In this document: positions 7,884-16,311 of the stretch, piece by piece
How positions within the stretch are numbered: the stretch's first letter is position 1
How the letters are laid out: each line of letters starts with the position of its first letter
DNA from: Gammaproteobacteria bacterium
Lineage (GTDB): Bacteria; Pseudomonadota; Gammaproteobacteria; UBA6429; Thiohalophilaceae
Length of the DNA stretch: 26,452 nucleotides
Direction: 5' to 3'
NCBI GenBank assembly: GCA_003233255.1
Contig: QILH01000036.1
Location: 1 to 26,452 of the forward strand
Translations under genes and position numbers: made by a program
Notes under the pieces: model-generated
Database searches by the model: none
The model's input: the letters and a program-made list of their open reading frames with translations, nothing else
What the model was told of the DNA's origin: nothing

Positions 7884-9011
7884 TTAGTCCATGAGCATAT
7901 TCAGACAGTTCGTTAAGGGTGTGGTCACAGGTTCAATTTTGCGCCGCATCACACTACCAACGGCATCGGTGGTGGCAAAAATGGGCGCGATTAATTGTTC
8001 TCCGACACAGGATAAGACAATAAGATTTTCCAGCATGGACTTCAATTCGGAGCTTAATGCGTTGATTTCATCAAGCGCCTTTCTATCCTCGTCATTCGCG
8101 CACTGTGCGCAATGGGCCTGGACTTCACTAAGAATTCTATCGATATCACGATGTTTTTTATCATGTGGACGGATGGCGTTAAAGCGTTTCTCGATGGCTT
8201 CAAACAAGGCCACCACCACATCCTGATTGGCTGGTTTTTTTAACACCGCCTCAATGGTTTTGAAATAAGCCTGCCCTTCTGGTCGTAACATTTCAATAAG
8301 TATCTGCGCGTATTTATTCTTGTTTATTGCCAAAGTATTTAACGGCTCAGACCATTGCGCCAGTAAGGTATGCTCTTCGGCCTGCTCGGGAATAGTATGT
8401 TGTGGCGTTTTTAAAAACCCAACCAGGAAGGCATTTTTACGCTGGCCTTTTTTCCATAACTCATTACACACTTCATCCGTGATTAAGCCTGGCTGCAATA
8501 CCAGACGCACGGATTCGATGATATTTCGAGGCTCTTCTTCAAAAGGTAAAAACTCCAGCAGGAATTCTGCGAGGATCGGGCCCATATCGCCACTGACAAC
8601 GGTTTCGTTTGCCAACATGCAACGCGCATTATCACTGTTTGGCATCACCCACCAGGCACGACGTGCGATTTCATTGGTGATCCCCTGCGCGCCAACCACA
8701 GCAACCACCGCTTCAGGTTCACCAAGCTTTAACAGGTTTTCCAGACTATCGGCACGTGCCTGTCCCATACGAGTCCAACGTTTTAGAAATACGGGATAAC
8801 CGCCGGGCGACCCTAACACATGACTGGAGATCACTTCTTTTACACGTTTAACATACACTTCGTCTTTGCAATTTGGGTTTAATTCTATTTTTGCCTCGCC
8901 TTTTTCGGTCAGGCCGTAGACGATCATCTTGCCGTCATCAATGCGGATCGCATTAAGCGGCTGACGTAGCAGGACATTGATTCGGAGGCTGTCTTGTTGA
9001 GAGAGTTGCAT
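7884..9011 (-). CDS. dsrS: DsrS-like protein
   Basis: A 375-residue soluble protein that I recognise as the DsrS family from the last gene of dsr sulfur-oxidation clusters. Characteristic stretches are SSHVLGSPGGYPVFLKRWTRMGQ, LGEPEAVVAVVGAQGITNEIARRAWWVMP and FLPFEEEPRNIIESVRLVLQ. It has no transmembrane segment and no cofactor motif. The biochemical role of the family is not established, and membership of the family does not by itself prove sulfur oxidation. There are no other dsr genes in the window. The start at 9011 has only a weak GAAAG upstream. It is followed at 9 bases by the unknown gene at 7335-7874. Recognition is from memory. Confidence 0.7.
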   Translation of the reverse strand: MQLSQQDSLRINVLLRQPLNAIRIDDGKMIVYGLTEKGEAKIELNPNCKDEVYVKRVKEVISSHVLGSPGGYPVFLKRWTRMGQARADSLENLLKLGEPEAVVAVVGAQGITNEIARRAWWVMPNSDNARCMLANETVVSGDMGPILAEFLLEFLPFEEEPRNIIESVRLVLQPGLITDEVCNELWKKGQRKNAFLVGFLKTPQHTIPEQAEEHTLLAQWSEPLNTLAINKNKYAQILIEMLRPEGQAYFKTIEAVLKKPANQDVVVALFEAIEKRFNAIRPHDKKHRDIDRILSEVQAHCAQCANDEDRKALDEINALSSELKSMLENLIVLSCVGEQLIAPIFATTDAVGSVMRRKIEPVTTPLTNCLNMLMD

Positions 9012-9104
9012 AAAGCTTTCGAGTTTCGCGCTTGTAATAGGTTAATTATACCGAAGTTAACCTGTGGGCAGGCTCTTATTTGTGCGATGAGACATGGGGT
9101 TAAT

Positions 9105-9139
9105 TGGGCTGCATAATGACAATGTGGTTATGCAACCCA
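9105..9139 (-). repeat. 12-bp stem-loop between sppA and dsrS
   Basis: TGGGCTGCATAA (9105-9116) and TTATGCAACCCA (9128-9139) face each other. In minus-strand RNA the single mismatch becomes a G-U pair, so the full 12-bp stem forms only in that direction. Outer GGGG/CCCC runs could extend it. There is no T run behind it, so it is either an unusual terminator for sppA or an RNA-stability element. Confidence 0.5.
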
Positions 9140-9150
9140 GCCCCATAATC

Positions 9151-10119
9151 TTAATTTAATGAAAAAGTATTATTAGTCATGGTTTCATACATCTTACCCG
9201 CAAAGGCAACACCAAACCGTTCCGCAAGCTGTTCAAAGTAGGATGGTTTTAATGTGTAATTAACCAGCTTCTCGGCTTTCACTACATCACGTGCAACCAG
9301 GCTGCTGCTGCCGAATTTATCAATCAGACCCAGTTCTTTTGCCTGCTCACCGGTCCAGATCAATCCGCTAAATAATTTTTTTTCGTCTTTTAATTTATCG
9401 CCGCGCCCATCTTTAACGGTGTTAATGAATTGCTCATGTATCTGCTTTAACAGGGTCTGAACATGCTGTGTTTCATCTGACTTTTGTGGTGAAAACGGAT
9501 CCAGGAACCCCTTGTTTTCACCTGCCGTATACAGGCGACGCTCAACACCTAATTTCTTCATGGTTTCAACAAAACCGAATCCATTCATGACCACACCAAT
9601 TGAACCCACCATGCTGGCCTTATCGGCGTAAATCTCATCGGCCGCAGCGGCAATGTAATAACCACCGGACGCACACAGATCCGTAATAACCGCATAGAGT
9701 TTTTTGTCTGGGTATTTTTCACGTAAGCGTTTAATTTCATCATTAACATAACCCGCCTGCACCGGGCTACCGCCGGGGCTATTAATTCGCAGGATCACTG
9801 CTTTGGCGTCATCATTTTTAAAAGCACGACGTAGTCCGGTAATAATATTATCGGCACTGGCCTCTGAGTCGGCTGAGATGACGCCTTTGATTTCAATCAG
9901 AGCGGTATGTTCGCCGCTGGGTAACGCGTCAGTTGTTGCGCTGGAGACGATCATACCGAAGAGAACCAGCAATAAATAACCCGCTATAAACGACTTAAAG
10001 ACAATGCTCCAGCGGCGTGTTTTTTTCTGTTCTTCCAGAGTGGAAAACAGAAGTTTGGTCAACACCTTCTCTTCCCACTGAGGGTCTTTCTGTGCTGAAT
10101 TTTCTGATTGGTCAGTCAT
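9151..10119 (-). CDS. sppA: Signal peptide peptidase SppA (S49 family)
   Basis: A membrane-anchored serine protease that degrades cleaved signal peptides. One N-terminal transmembrane helix (about 45-64 counted from the upstream GTG at 10131) is followed by a periplasmic S49 domain with RINSPGGSPVQAG, the nucleophile Ser in CASGGYYIA and the general-base Lys in TAGENKGFLDPF (about S155 and K207 in that numbering). At 322-326 residues it is the short single-domain type. The ATG at 10119 is preferred because the GTG sits almost on top of the AAAGGA site. It follows the HAD phosphatase closely and likely belongs to the rluC operon. Confidence 0.9.
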   Translation of the reverse strand: MTDQSENSAQKDPQWEEKVLTKLLFSTLEEQKKTRRWSIVFKSFIAGYLLLVLFGMIVSSATTDALPSGEHTALIEIKGVISADSEASADNIITGLRRAFKNDDAKAVILRINSPGGSPVQAGYVNDEIKRLREKYPDKKLYAVITDLCASGGYYIAAAADEIYADKASMVGSIGVVMNGFGFVETMKKLGVERRLYTAGENKGFLDPFSPQKSDETQHVQTLLKQIHEQFINTVKDGRGDKLKDEKKLFSGLIWTGEQAKELGLIDKFGSSSLVARDVVKAEKLVNYTLKPSYFEQLAERFGVAFAGKMYETMTNNTFSLN

Positions 10120-10148
10120 AACGTCATCCACTTCCTTTAATTAAATTG

Positions 10149-10814
10149 TTACTTTATTAAATTATTTCTGAGCCACGAATGCAGTTCGTTAATATTCGCA
10201 ACACAGGTAATCGGGTTAAATTTTTCAAGGCGCGTTTGTTCGTGTACCCCATGACTTACACCAAGACCCTGAACCCCAGCGTTATTAGCCATTTCCAGGT
10301 CATACTCCGTATCACCGATCATAATGGTATCTTCCGGTGCAACAGCAAAAAAGTCCATTAATTCTTCAAGCATTTGCGGATGAGGTTTCGAGCGCGTTTC
10401 GTCCGCACAACGGCTGGCATGAAAGTGATGTTCGACCTCGTTCTGTTTGAAGGCCCGATCCAGTCCATGGCGCCCTTTACCAGTAGCAACGGCAAGGAAA
10501 TAGTCCTGCTGATTCAGTTTTTCAAGCAACTCACGGGCTCCAGCAAATAACTGGCTGGGCGTGGTATCTTCATGTAAAAAATACTGTCGATAGCGTTCTA
10601 CCAGCTCACCGTGAAAATGTTCGCCATCATCCGGATACAGTGACAATAACGCCTCTCGAAATCCCAGACCAATAACGTTACTCAGTTGTTGGTCATTGCG
10701 TTCAGCCAATTCCATATCTCGAATGGCGGCGCGAAAACAGTTTACGATTCGCGCCTGTGAGTCCATCAGGGTGCCATCCCAGTCGAATACGATTAATTCT
10801 TTTTGATATTTCAT
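10149..10814 (-). CDS. HAD-superfamily phosphatase (phosphoglycolate-phosphatase-like)
   Basis: 221 residues with all four HAD motifs: VFDWDGTLMDS (nucleophile D11, acid/base D13), AVATGKG (motif II), SKPHPQM (motif III Lys) and MIGDTEYDLEMA (motif IV acids). A helical cap lies between motifs I and II, as in subfamily I phosphatases such as Gph. This position between rluC and sppA is conserved in many gammaproteobacteria, where the gene is usually annotated only as a HAD hydrolase. The substrate cannot be read from the sequence. It starts 22 bases after the rluC stop and probably shares its transcript. Confidence 0.85.
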   Translation of the reverse strand: MKYQKELIVFDWDGTLMDSQARIVNCFRAAIRDMELAERNDQQLSNVIGLGFREALLSLYPDDGEHFHGELVERYRQYFLHEDTTPSQLFAGARELLEKLNQQDYFLAVATGKGRHGLDRAFKQNEVEHHFHASRCADETRSKPHPQMLEELMDFFAVAPEDTIMIGDTEYDLEMANNAGVQGLGVSHGVHEQTRLEKFNPITCVANINELHSWLRNNLIK

Positions 10815-10836
10815 AGATTTAAAACCAACTCTTCTA

Positions 10837-11793
10837 TCACCAGCTCAATTCCAGTTTTGCCAGTAAGTCCTCAAATGATTTATCCAGCGGTGCATTCACA
10901 GTGACCTCGACGGTGGGTTCCTGCAGGTTAAACGACACGCCCCGTGCATGTAGAAATAATCTTTTAAATCCAAGACTTGCGATATAGCGATTATAACGGT
11001 CATTGCCGTACTTTTCGTCCCCCGCGATAGGGTGGCCCATATGCGCGGCGTGGACTCTGAGTTGATGGGTACGACCGGTATGAAGTTCAACGTCTAACAG
11101 GCTGGCCTTTTTGCTGCCCGCCAGTAATCGAAAGCTGGTTGAGGCCGCCTTGCCCTGCTCACTCACGCGCACCATTCGTTCACCAGACCGCAGCACCTGT
11201 TTTTGCAGTGGGGCATTAACGGTTTTATGGCCGTAGGGCCAGTTCCCTTCCACCAAAGCCAGATACCGTTTATGGACATCGCCGTTTCGTAATTGTTCAT
11301 GCAGCTGCCTAAGCGCGCTGCGTTTTTTGGCCAGGATCAGGCAGCCTGAGGTATCGCGATCCAGTCTATGCACCAGCTCAAGATAATGCAGGTCGTCTCG
11401 CCATTTACGCATCGCCTCGATCACCCCAAACTGCACCCCGCTGCCACCATGGACAGCCAGTCCGGTGGGTTTGTTCAGGACAATAATACGTTTATCTTCA
11501 TGCAGGATTCGCTCGGCCAGCCAGTCGGGTTTTTTGCCGCCCACGACCGTACTTGACTGGCTGGTTCTGACTGGCGGAATACGCAGTTCATCGTCGATTT
11601 GCAGTCGGTAGGTTGGCTTAATCCGGCCCTTGTTTACCCGCACCTCACCGCGCCTCAAGATTCGGTATATATAGCTTTTTGGAACCCCCTTCAGGATCCG
11701 AATCAGATAGTTATCGATGCGTTGACCCACATATTCTGACTCGACGGTTCGCCACTGAACCTTATTATGTGCTTGATTTTTATTCGAATTCAT
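10837..11793 (-). CDS. rluC: 23S rRNA pseudouridine synthase RluC
   Basis: An RluA-family synthase, expected to modify uridines 955, 2504 and 2580 of 23S rRNA. An S4 RNA-binding domain (GQRIDNYLIRILKGVPKSYI ... GEVRVNKGRIKP) is followed by the catalytic domain with HRLDRDTSGCLILAKK, catalytic Asp about 145, matching D144 of E. coli RluC. I chose the ATG at 11793 (318 residues) because it aligns with the E. coli N-terminus; a GTG eight codons upstream (11817) is also open. Neither has a clear ribosome site. It is divergent from rne, as in other gammaproteobacteria, and heads a likely rluC-HAD-sppA operon. Confidence 0.92.
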   Translation of the reverse strand: MNSNKNQAHNKVQWRTVESEYVGQRIDNYLIRILKGVPKSYIYRILRRGEVRVNKGRIKPTYRLQIDDELRIPPVRTSQSSTVVGGKKPDWLAERILHEDKRIIVLNKPTGLAVHGGSGVQFGVIEAMRKWRDDLHYLELVHRLDRDTSGCLILAKKRSALRQLHEQLRNGDVHKRYLALVEGNWPYGHKTVNAPLQKQVLRSGERMVRVSEQGKAASTSFRLLAGSKKASLLDVELHTGRTHQLRVHAAHMGHPIAGDEKYGNDRYNRYIASLGFKRLFLHARGVSFNLQEPTVEVTVNAPLDKSFEDLLAKLELSW

Positions 11794-12159
11794 AACCGGC
11801 CATTGTAACCTGAACACAACAACATTGCTGGATCCCGATTAGGCTGTTATATTAACAGTACCTAGCTTGGCTAGCAGGTCTTAATAGACCTACAATCCTC
11901 AGGTTTATTGCCATTTGCAGGTAGCAGATGGCCTGATGAAAAAGGTGTGTCTCGCGTTCGAACTGGACTTAGATATAACGCTCGAGACGTTATGACACAA
12001 TTATGAAACTGCGCTCCCATGGTCACTGAAATATCATGGTAGACAGACCGATTTAACCAACACATAACTCATTAGATTTTCCGTTATGTAAAAAGAACTG
12101 GTCTGGCGACCCTACTGCTCTTTTGCCGTGGTCGAGCGCCGTAATAAAAGGTTTATAAA
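11794..12159 (+). promoter_or_regulatory. rne leader region with tandem hairpins
   Basis: No gene fits in this 366-base gap between rluC and rne, but it is rich in inverted repeats: CTGTTA/TAACAG (11844-11858), CTAGC/GCTAG (11862-11874), AGGTCT/AGACCT (11876-11891), ATAACG/CGTTAT (11975-11993) and CCATG/CATGG around 12019-12040. In E. coli the rne 5' UTR is long, structured and lets RNase E autoregulate its own mRNA. A similar role is likely here, though the hairpins themselves are not recognisably those of E. coli. The rluC promoter must lie here too. Confidence 0.5.
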
Positions 12160-14715
12160 ATGAAACGTATGTTGTTTAACGCAACTCAACCCGAAGAGTT
12201 GCGCGTCGCTATGGTAGATGGTCAACGTCTGTATGATCTCGATATCGAAACCACTTCCCGCTTATCCAAGAAGGCCAATATTTACAAAGGTAAGATCACA
12301 CGTATCGAACCTTCGCTCGAAGCGGCCTTTGTTGACTATGGTGCCGAACGCCATGGTTTTTTACCCTTAAAAGAAATCTCCCGCGAGTATTTCAAAGACG
12401 GTGTCGATTTATCGAAAGGCAAGGTCAGTATTAAAGACGCTCTGTCCGAAGGCATCGAAGTGGTTGTTCAGGTAAACAAGGAAGAACGCGGCAATAAAGG
12501 CGCGGCGCTGACCACGTTTATCTCGCTGGCAGGCCGCTATCTGGTGTTAATGCCCAACAACCCTCGCGCCGGTGGTGTTTCACGTCGCATTGAGGGGGAT
12601 GATCGTTCCGAAGCGCGTGACGCGCTCAGTTTAGTCGAAATCCCGACGGACATGGGGCTGATCCTGCGCACCGCGGGTGTCGGTAAAAGCGCCGAAGAAC
12701 TGCAATGGGATCTGGACTACCTGGTCAACCTGTGGCGCTCTATCTCCGAGGCCTCCGAAAAAAAGGAATCGCCGTTTTTGATTTATCAGGAAAGTAATCT
12801 TGTCGTTCGAGCCATTCGTGATTACTTCCGCAGCGACATTAACGAAATCATCATCGACGAGCCTGAAATTTACAAGCAGGCCAAAGAGTTTATGGCTCAG
12901 GTTATGCCCCATAATGCGCACCGTATTAAAGAATACACCGATGGCGTTCCACTATTTACCCGCTATCAAATCGAAACTCAGATCGAGTCGGCCTTTAATC
13001 GTGAAGTGCGTCTGCCATCGGGGGGCGCGTTGGTGATTGACCCCACTGAGGCATTGATTTCTATCGACATCAATTCGTCAAGAGCGACCAAGGGCAGTGA
13101 TATTGAAGAGACTGCCCTTAATACGAATCTTGAAGCTGCGGATGAAGTTGCACGGCAAATGCGTCTGCGAGATATCGGAGGGTTGATCGTGATCGACTTC
13201 ATCGATATGACCCCAGCACGCAATCAGCGCGAAGTGGAAAATCGACTTCGTGAGGCGTTAAAACTGGATCGCGCTCGAGTGCAGGTCGGTCGTATCTCAC
13301 GATTTGGTTTACTGGAGATGTCACGTCAACGTCTGCGTCCTTCTCTGGGCGAGTCCAGTCAGATTGTCTGCCCGCGCTGCGAAGGCCAGGGCACGATTCG
13401 AGGCATAGAATCCCTTGCCCTGTCGATCTTGCGCATCGTCGAAGAAGAAGCCATGAAAGACAATACCTCACGCGTTGTGGCACAGGTGCCGGTCGATGCT
13501 GCCACCTTTTTGCTAAATGAAAAACGCTCGGTGATCGAAGAAATCCAGCAACGCAATAAAGCTGAAATTTTTCTGGTACCAAATCTACAGCTGGAAACCC
13601 CGCATTTTGAAGTCACCCGGGTTCGTGAAAATGACATGACTCCAGAGATGACCAAAACTAACAGCTTTGAAATGGCCACCACGATTGAAACCGAAGCAGA
13701 GCCAACTTCGGCCGAAGTACAACAACAGGCAGAACAGCCCGCCATTAAAGCTGTCATGCCCGCAACCCCCCGCCCTGCACCCGTTGTAGTTCAGGGCCCA
13801 GGCTTTTTTGTTCGTATCTGGCGGACGTTATTTGGTACAGGTAATTCTAAGCCTAAGTCAAAACAACGACGTCAGCATACGCGTAACCAGAATCAACGTA
13901 ACCATCGACCACAACAACGGCGCCAGAATCAGAATCGCAATCAGAACCGAAATCAAAATGCGCAGAGCAGCGATAATAAATCGTCGCAGAACCGAAACAA
14001 TGAGCAAACTGGAAACAAAAACCGCAACCGCAACAGAAACCGGAATCAGAACCGAAATCAAAACACCAGTCAAGGTCAGGGCCAAAACCCCGGTCAGAGT
14101 TCAAATCAAAATCAGGGCACGGCGACCCCGAATACAACTGTAAACTCAGAGAATAACCCGACGCAAAACCAAACACAAAGCCAGACCCCCGCACAAAGTC
14201 AAAATCAGGCCCAAGACGCAAACCAGAATCAAAATAAGTCGACACAAGATCAAAAGCCAGGCTCGAACCAGGATCAGCAGAGCCAGGGTAATCAGAATGG
14301 GCCGGGGCAAGGTAACCGCCGCGGTCGCCGTGGAGGACGTCGTCGTCGTAACACCAATCAAAATCGTGATGGGCAAAATAACAATCAGGCTGAAAACGGA
14401 AGTCAGACAACGACCCCCGCCCAAACAACGCAACCCGCGAGCCAGACAAATCCAGGAAATAATGCGAATCCGACCGCCGCAACCCGTCAAAGTAGCCAGC
14501 AACCAACACAGGCTCAGGCTTCAAACCAGGACAGCGTAGCCAGAGATACTGCTCCAGCACAACAAAATATCCCTAATTCTAGTGCGCCTGTTCGTACAAA
14601 TTCAACGCCATCGGCCAGTCCGGCTGCTCAGACCTCCGCACCTAAACCCGCTGAGCGCCAGGACAGTAAATCGCAGACAGCGGAACCTGCTATTAAAGAG
14701 CCACCTGCAGGTTAG
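12160..14715 (+). CDS. rne: Ribonuclease E
   Basis: The endoribonuclease of RNA decay and processing. The N-terminal half is full length and in E. coli register: S1 domain (about 36-120), catalytic Asp303 (SIDIN) and Asp346 (VIDFIDM), and Zn-link Cys404/Cys407 in CPRCEGQG. After about 510 the protein becomes disordered. FFVRIWRTLFG (about 549-559) is an amphipathic stretch resembling the segment A membrane anchor. From about 565 to 710 it is Asn/Gln/Arg repeats, then NRRGRRGGRRRRN, then a Thr/Ser/Gln/Pro-rich end. At 851 residues it is about 200 shorter than E. coli RNase E, and I see no clear helicase- or PNPase-binding motif. AAGG lies 8 bases before the ATG. Confidence 0.97.
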   Translation: MKRMLFNATQPEELRVAMVDGQRLYDLDIETTSRLSKKANIYKGKITRIEPSLEAAFVDYGAERHGFLPLKEISREYFKDGVDLSKGKVSIKDALSEGIEVVVQVNKEERGNKGAALTTFISLAGRYLVLMPNNPRAGGVSRRIEGDDRSEARDALSLVEIPTDMGLILRTAGVGKSAEELQWDLDYLVNLWRSISEASEKKESPFLIYQESNLVVRAIRDYFRSDINEIIIDEPEIYKQAKEFMAQVMPHNAHRIKEYTDGVPLFTRYQIETQIESAFNREVRLPSGGALVIDPTEALISIDINSSRATKGSDIEETALNTNLEAADEVARQMRLRDIGGLIVIDFIDMTPARNQREVENRLREALKLDRARVQVGRISRFGLLEMSRQRLRPSLGESSQIVCPRCEGQGTIRGIESLALSILRIVEEEAMKDNTSRVVAQVPVDAATFLLNEKRSVIEEIQQRNKAEIFLVPNLQLETPHFEVTRVRENDMTPEMTKTNSFEMATTIETEAEPTSAEVQQQAEQPAIKAVMPATPRPAPVVVQGPGFFVRIWRTLFGTGNSKPKSKQRRQHTRNQNQRNHRPQQRRQNQNRNQNRNQNAQSSDNKSSQNRNNEQTGNKNRNRNRNRNQNRNQNTSQGQGQNPGQSSNQNQGTATPNTTVNSENNPTQNQTQSQTPAQSQNQAQDANQNQNKSTQDQKPGSNQDQQSQGNQNGPGQGNRRGRRGGRRRRNTNQNRDGQNNNQAENGSQTTTPAQTTQPASQTNPGNNANPTAATRQSSQQPTQAQASNQDSVARDTAPAQQNIPNSSAPVRTNSTPSASPAAQTSAPKPAERQDSKSQTAEPAIKEPPAG

Positions 14716-14782
14716 ACAAACCCTTAAAGAAATTCGATATACGTCCGATAGTTAACTTGAGTTATTCTCAGGTTAGCTATTT

Positions 14783-15175
14783 ATGCGTATTTCTGTTTTA
14801 GTTTTAATTTTGGCCTTTGCCGTCCCAGGTATTGCTACCGCCGCAGCTAGCAGTGGTCCAACACCGTATTTTGAGATTCAAACTCCCTTTGTCGTAAATC
14901 TTGCCGATCCTGGAAGTCTGTCATTTTTGCAGGTGAATGCACAATTTAAAGTTAAAAATAATTTAATGAAAGAGTATTTGACTGCGCATCTTCCTGCCAT
15001 TCAACACACCATGATGCTTATATTAAGTGAACAAACAGCAATGGATATTAAAACAGTTGCCGGCAAACAGAGGCTAAGGGAAATAACGCTAAAGGAAGTT
15101 CAGGATTTGCTTGCCACTCAGATTGGCGACCCCATTATCGATGATATATATTTTACTTCATTTATAGTCCAGTAA
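14783..15175 (+). CDS. Exported FliL-like protein
   Basis: 130 residues with a cleavable-looking signal peptide (about 1-22, ending IATAAA) followed by a FliL-type domain: YFEIQTPFVVNLADPGSLSFLQVNAQFKV, a basic helix and a C-terminal DPIIDDIYFTSFIVQ. FliL normally anchors to the flagellar motor through a transmembrane helix, but this is the short form that lies outside flagellar operons in many gammaproteobacteria and has no established role. It lies 67 bases after rne, with a weak AGGT upstream. It converges on the phosphatase gene with only 2 bases between the stops. Confidence 0.75.
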   Translation: MRISVLVLILAFAVPGIATAAASSGPTPYFEIQTPFVVNLADPGSLSFLQVNAQFKVKNNLMKEYLTAHLPAIQHTMMLILSEQTAMDIKTVAGKQRLREITLKEVQDLLATQIGDPIIDDIYFTSFIVQ

Positions 15176-15177
15176 TA

Positions 15178-15657
15178 TTAATTTTTCTGCATTTTTATTT
15201 GAGCGATCAGGCCTTCAGAAGCGGCTTCGACCATATCAAATACATTTTCAAACCCCTTTGCTCCACCGTAATAAGGATCGGGCACTTCTGTTAAGTTTAA
15301 GTGTGGTGCGTAGTTCAAAAACAAAGCGATCTTGTTATGATGTATGTCCGAACTGTGTTTAAGTAAATTTGAATAATTATCAGCATCCATTGCCATAATA
15401 TAATCAAACATATCAAAGTCATCGTCCGCAACACTGCGTGCGCGCAAATCACTAATATCCAGACCACGATTTTTTGCTGTTGCCTGTGCGCGCTGATCCG
15501 GCGGCTCACCAACATGATAGGCATGTGTCCCCGCGGAATCCGTCGATACGGATTCCGCTAGTCCATGTTTTTTAATTAGCTGCCGGAATACACCTTCGGC
15601 AGTAGGTGAACGACAGATGTTGCCCATGCAAACAAATAAAACTTTTACTCTATTCAT
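15178..15657 (-). CDS. Low-molecular-weight protein tyrosine phosphatase
   Basis: 159 residues with the P-loop VCMGNICRSPTAE (C10-x5-R16) at the extreme N-terminus, and the general acid Asp in VPDPYYGGAKGFENV. This is a complete LMW-PTP. Bacterial members dephosphorylate tyrosine kinases of polysaccharide export, or act on arginine or small-molecule phosphates. Without a kinase or polysaccharide gene here, the substrate is open. Arsenate reductases of related fold carry different surrounding motifs. The 118-base gap upstream, with a small GTCGT/ACGAC hairpin, probably holds its promoter. Confidence 0.92.
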   Translation of the reverse strand: MNRVKVLFVCMGNICRSPTAEGVFRQLIKKHGLAESVSTDSAGTHAYHVGEPPDQRAQATAKNRGLDISDLRARSVADDDFDMFDYIMAMDADNYSNLLKHSSDIHHNKIALFLNYAPHLNLTEVPDPYYGGAKGFENVFDMVEAASEGLIAQIKMQKN

Positions 15658-15775
15658 AAATCACAAAATCTTTATTATATACTGCTCAATATCTGATAAA
15701 TTAAAGTGTAACACATTTTAGGATCGCGCAGAATTAGGTCGTTGCACGACAATCGAGTCTAATATTTTTCTGCAG

Positions 15776-16288
15776 TCAATAACTGCTATATACTTTCGAC
15801 TCACCATCTTTCTGAATTAAATATACTGAGTATGGATCTTTACGATGACCTTCCATGCCGGGACTGCCCATTGGCATACGCGGAACCGTTAATCCAGCAG
15901 CGTCAGGTTTCTCCGCAAGCAATCTTTTAATATCTTGAGCCGGAACATGCCCTTCAATATAATAGCCATTGATTAGCCCAGTGTGACAGGATTGATATTG
16001 AGGTTTAATCCCGATTTTCTGTTTGATTTCCCTCATATTCTGGGTGTTGTTAGCTTCAACTTTGAAACCATTTTCTTCCAGATGTTTAACCCATTTATCA
16101 CAACAGCCACAGGTCGGGCTTTTATAGACTGTTATTTGAGATACCTTTTGTTCTGCATTAGCCAGCGTGACGGCGAATGTAAACAAAACCACAAGTATAA
16201 TTTTCAGGTAGCGAATATTAGATTTCTTATTACGTTGTAAAACAGTCACGCCTGAATGTTTACGGTATTTTGAACGACGAATGTTCAT
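15776..16288 (-). CDS. DUF411 metal-binding protein
   Basis: 170 residues. An N-terminal basic stretch and a hydrophobic signal (about 28-45, ending ANA) lead into a DUF411 domain: VYKSPTCGCCDKW (C60, C62, C63), QSCHTG (C101), IEGHVPAQDIKRLL and AAGLTVPRMPMGSPGMEG. The Cys set and Met/His-rich end suggest periplasmic copper or heavy-metal binding, and DUF411 proteins are often found in copper or mercury resistance loci. GAGG lies 8 bases before the ATG. It follows the cytochrome by 23 bases and is probably in the same transcript. The metal is not determined by the sequence. Confidence 0.85.
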   Translation of the reverse strand: MNIRRSKYRKHSGVTVLQRNKKSNIRYLKIILVVLFTFAVTLANAEQKVSQITVYKSPTCGCCDKWVKHLEENGFKVEANNTQNMREIKQKIGIKPQYQSCHTGLINGYYIEGHVPAQDIKRLLAEKPDAAGLTVPRMPMGSPGMEGHRKDPYSVYLIQKDGESKVYSSY

Positions 16289-16311
16289 AAAAATTTCCTC
16301 TTTGCTGGCAA

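Noticed and set aside
13853..14560. A 235-codon open frame on the minus strand inside rne
   Set aside because: It lies in the repetitive Asn/Gln/Arg-coding tail, where the antisense reading is low-complexity Asp/Phe/Gly/Ser text. It has no ribosome site or recognisable domain.
15704..15745. A possible third copy of the 33-bp operator, with AAGTGT and GGTC
   Set aside because: The two ends are about six bases too far apart and the middle does not match.
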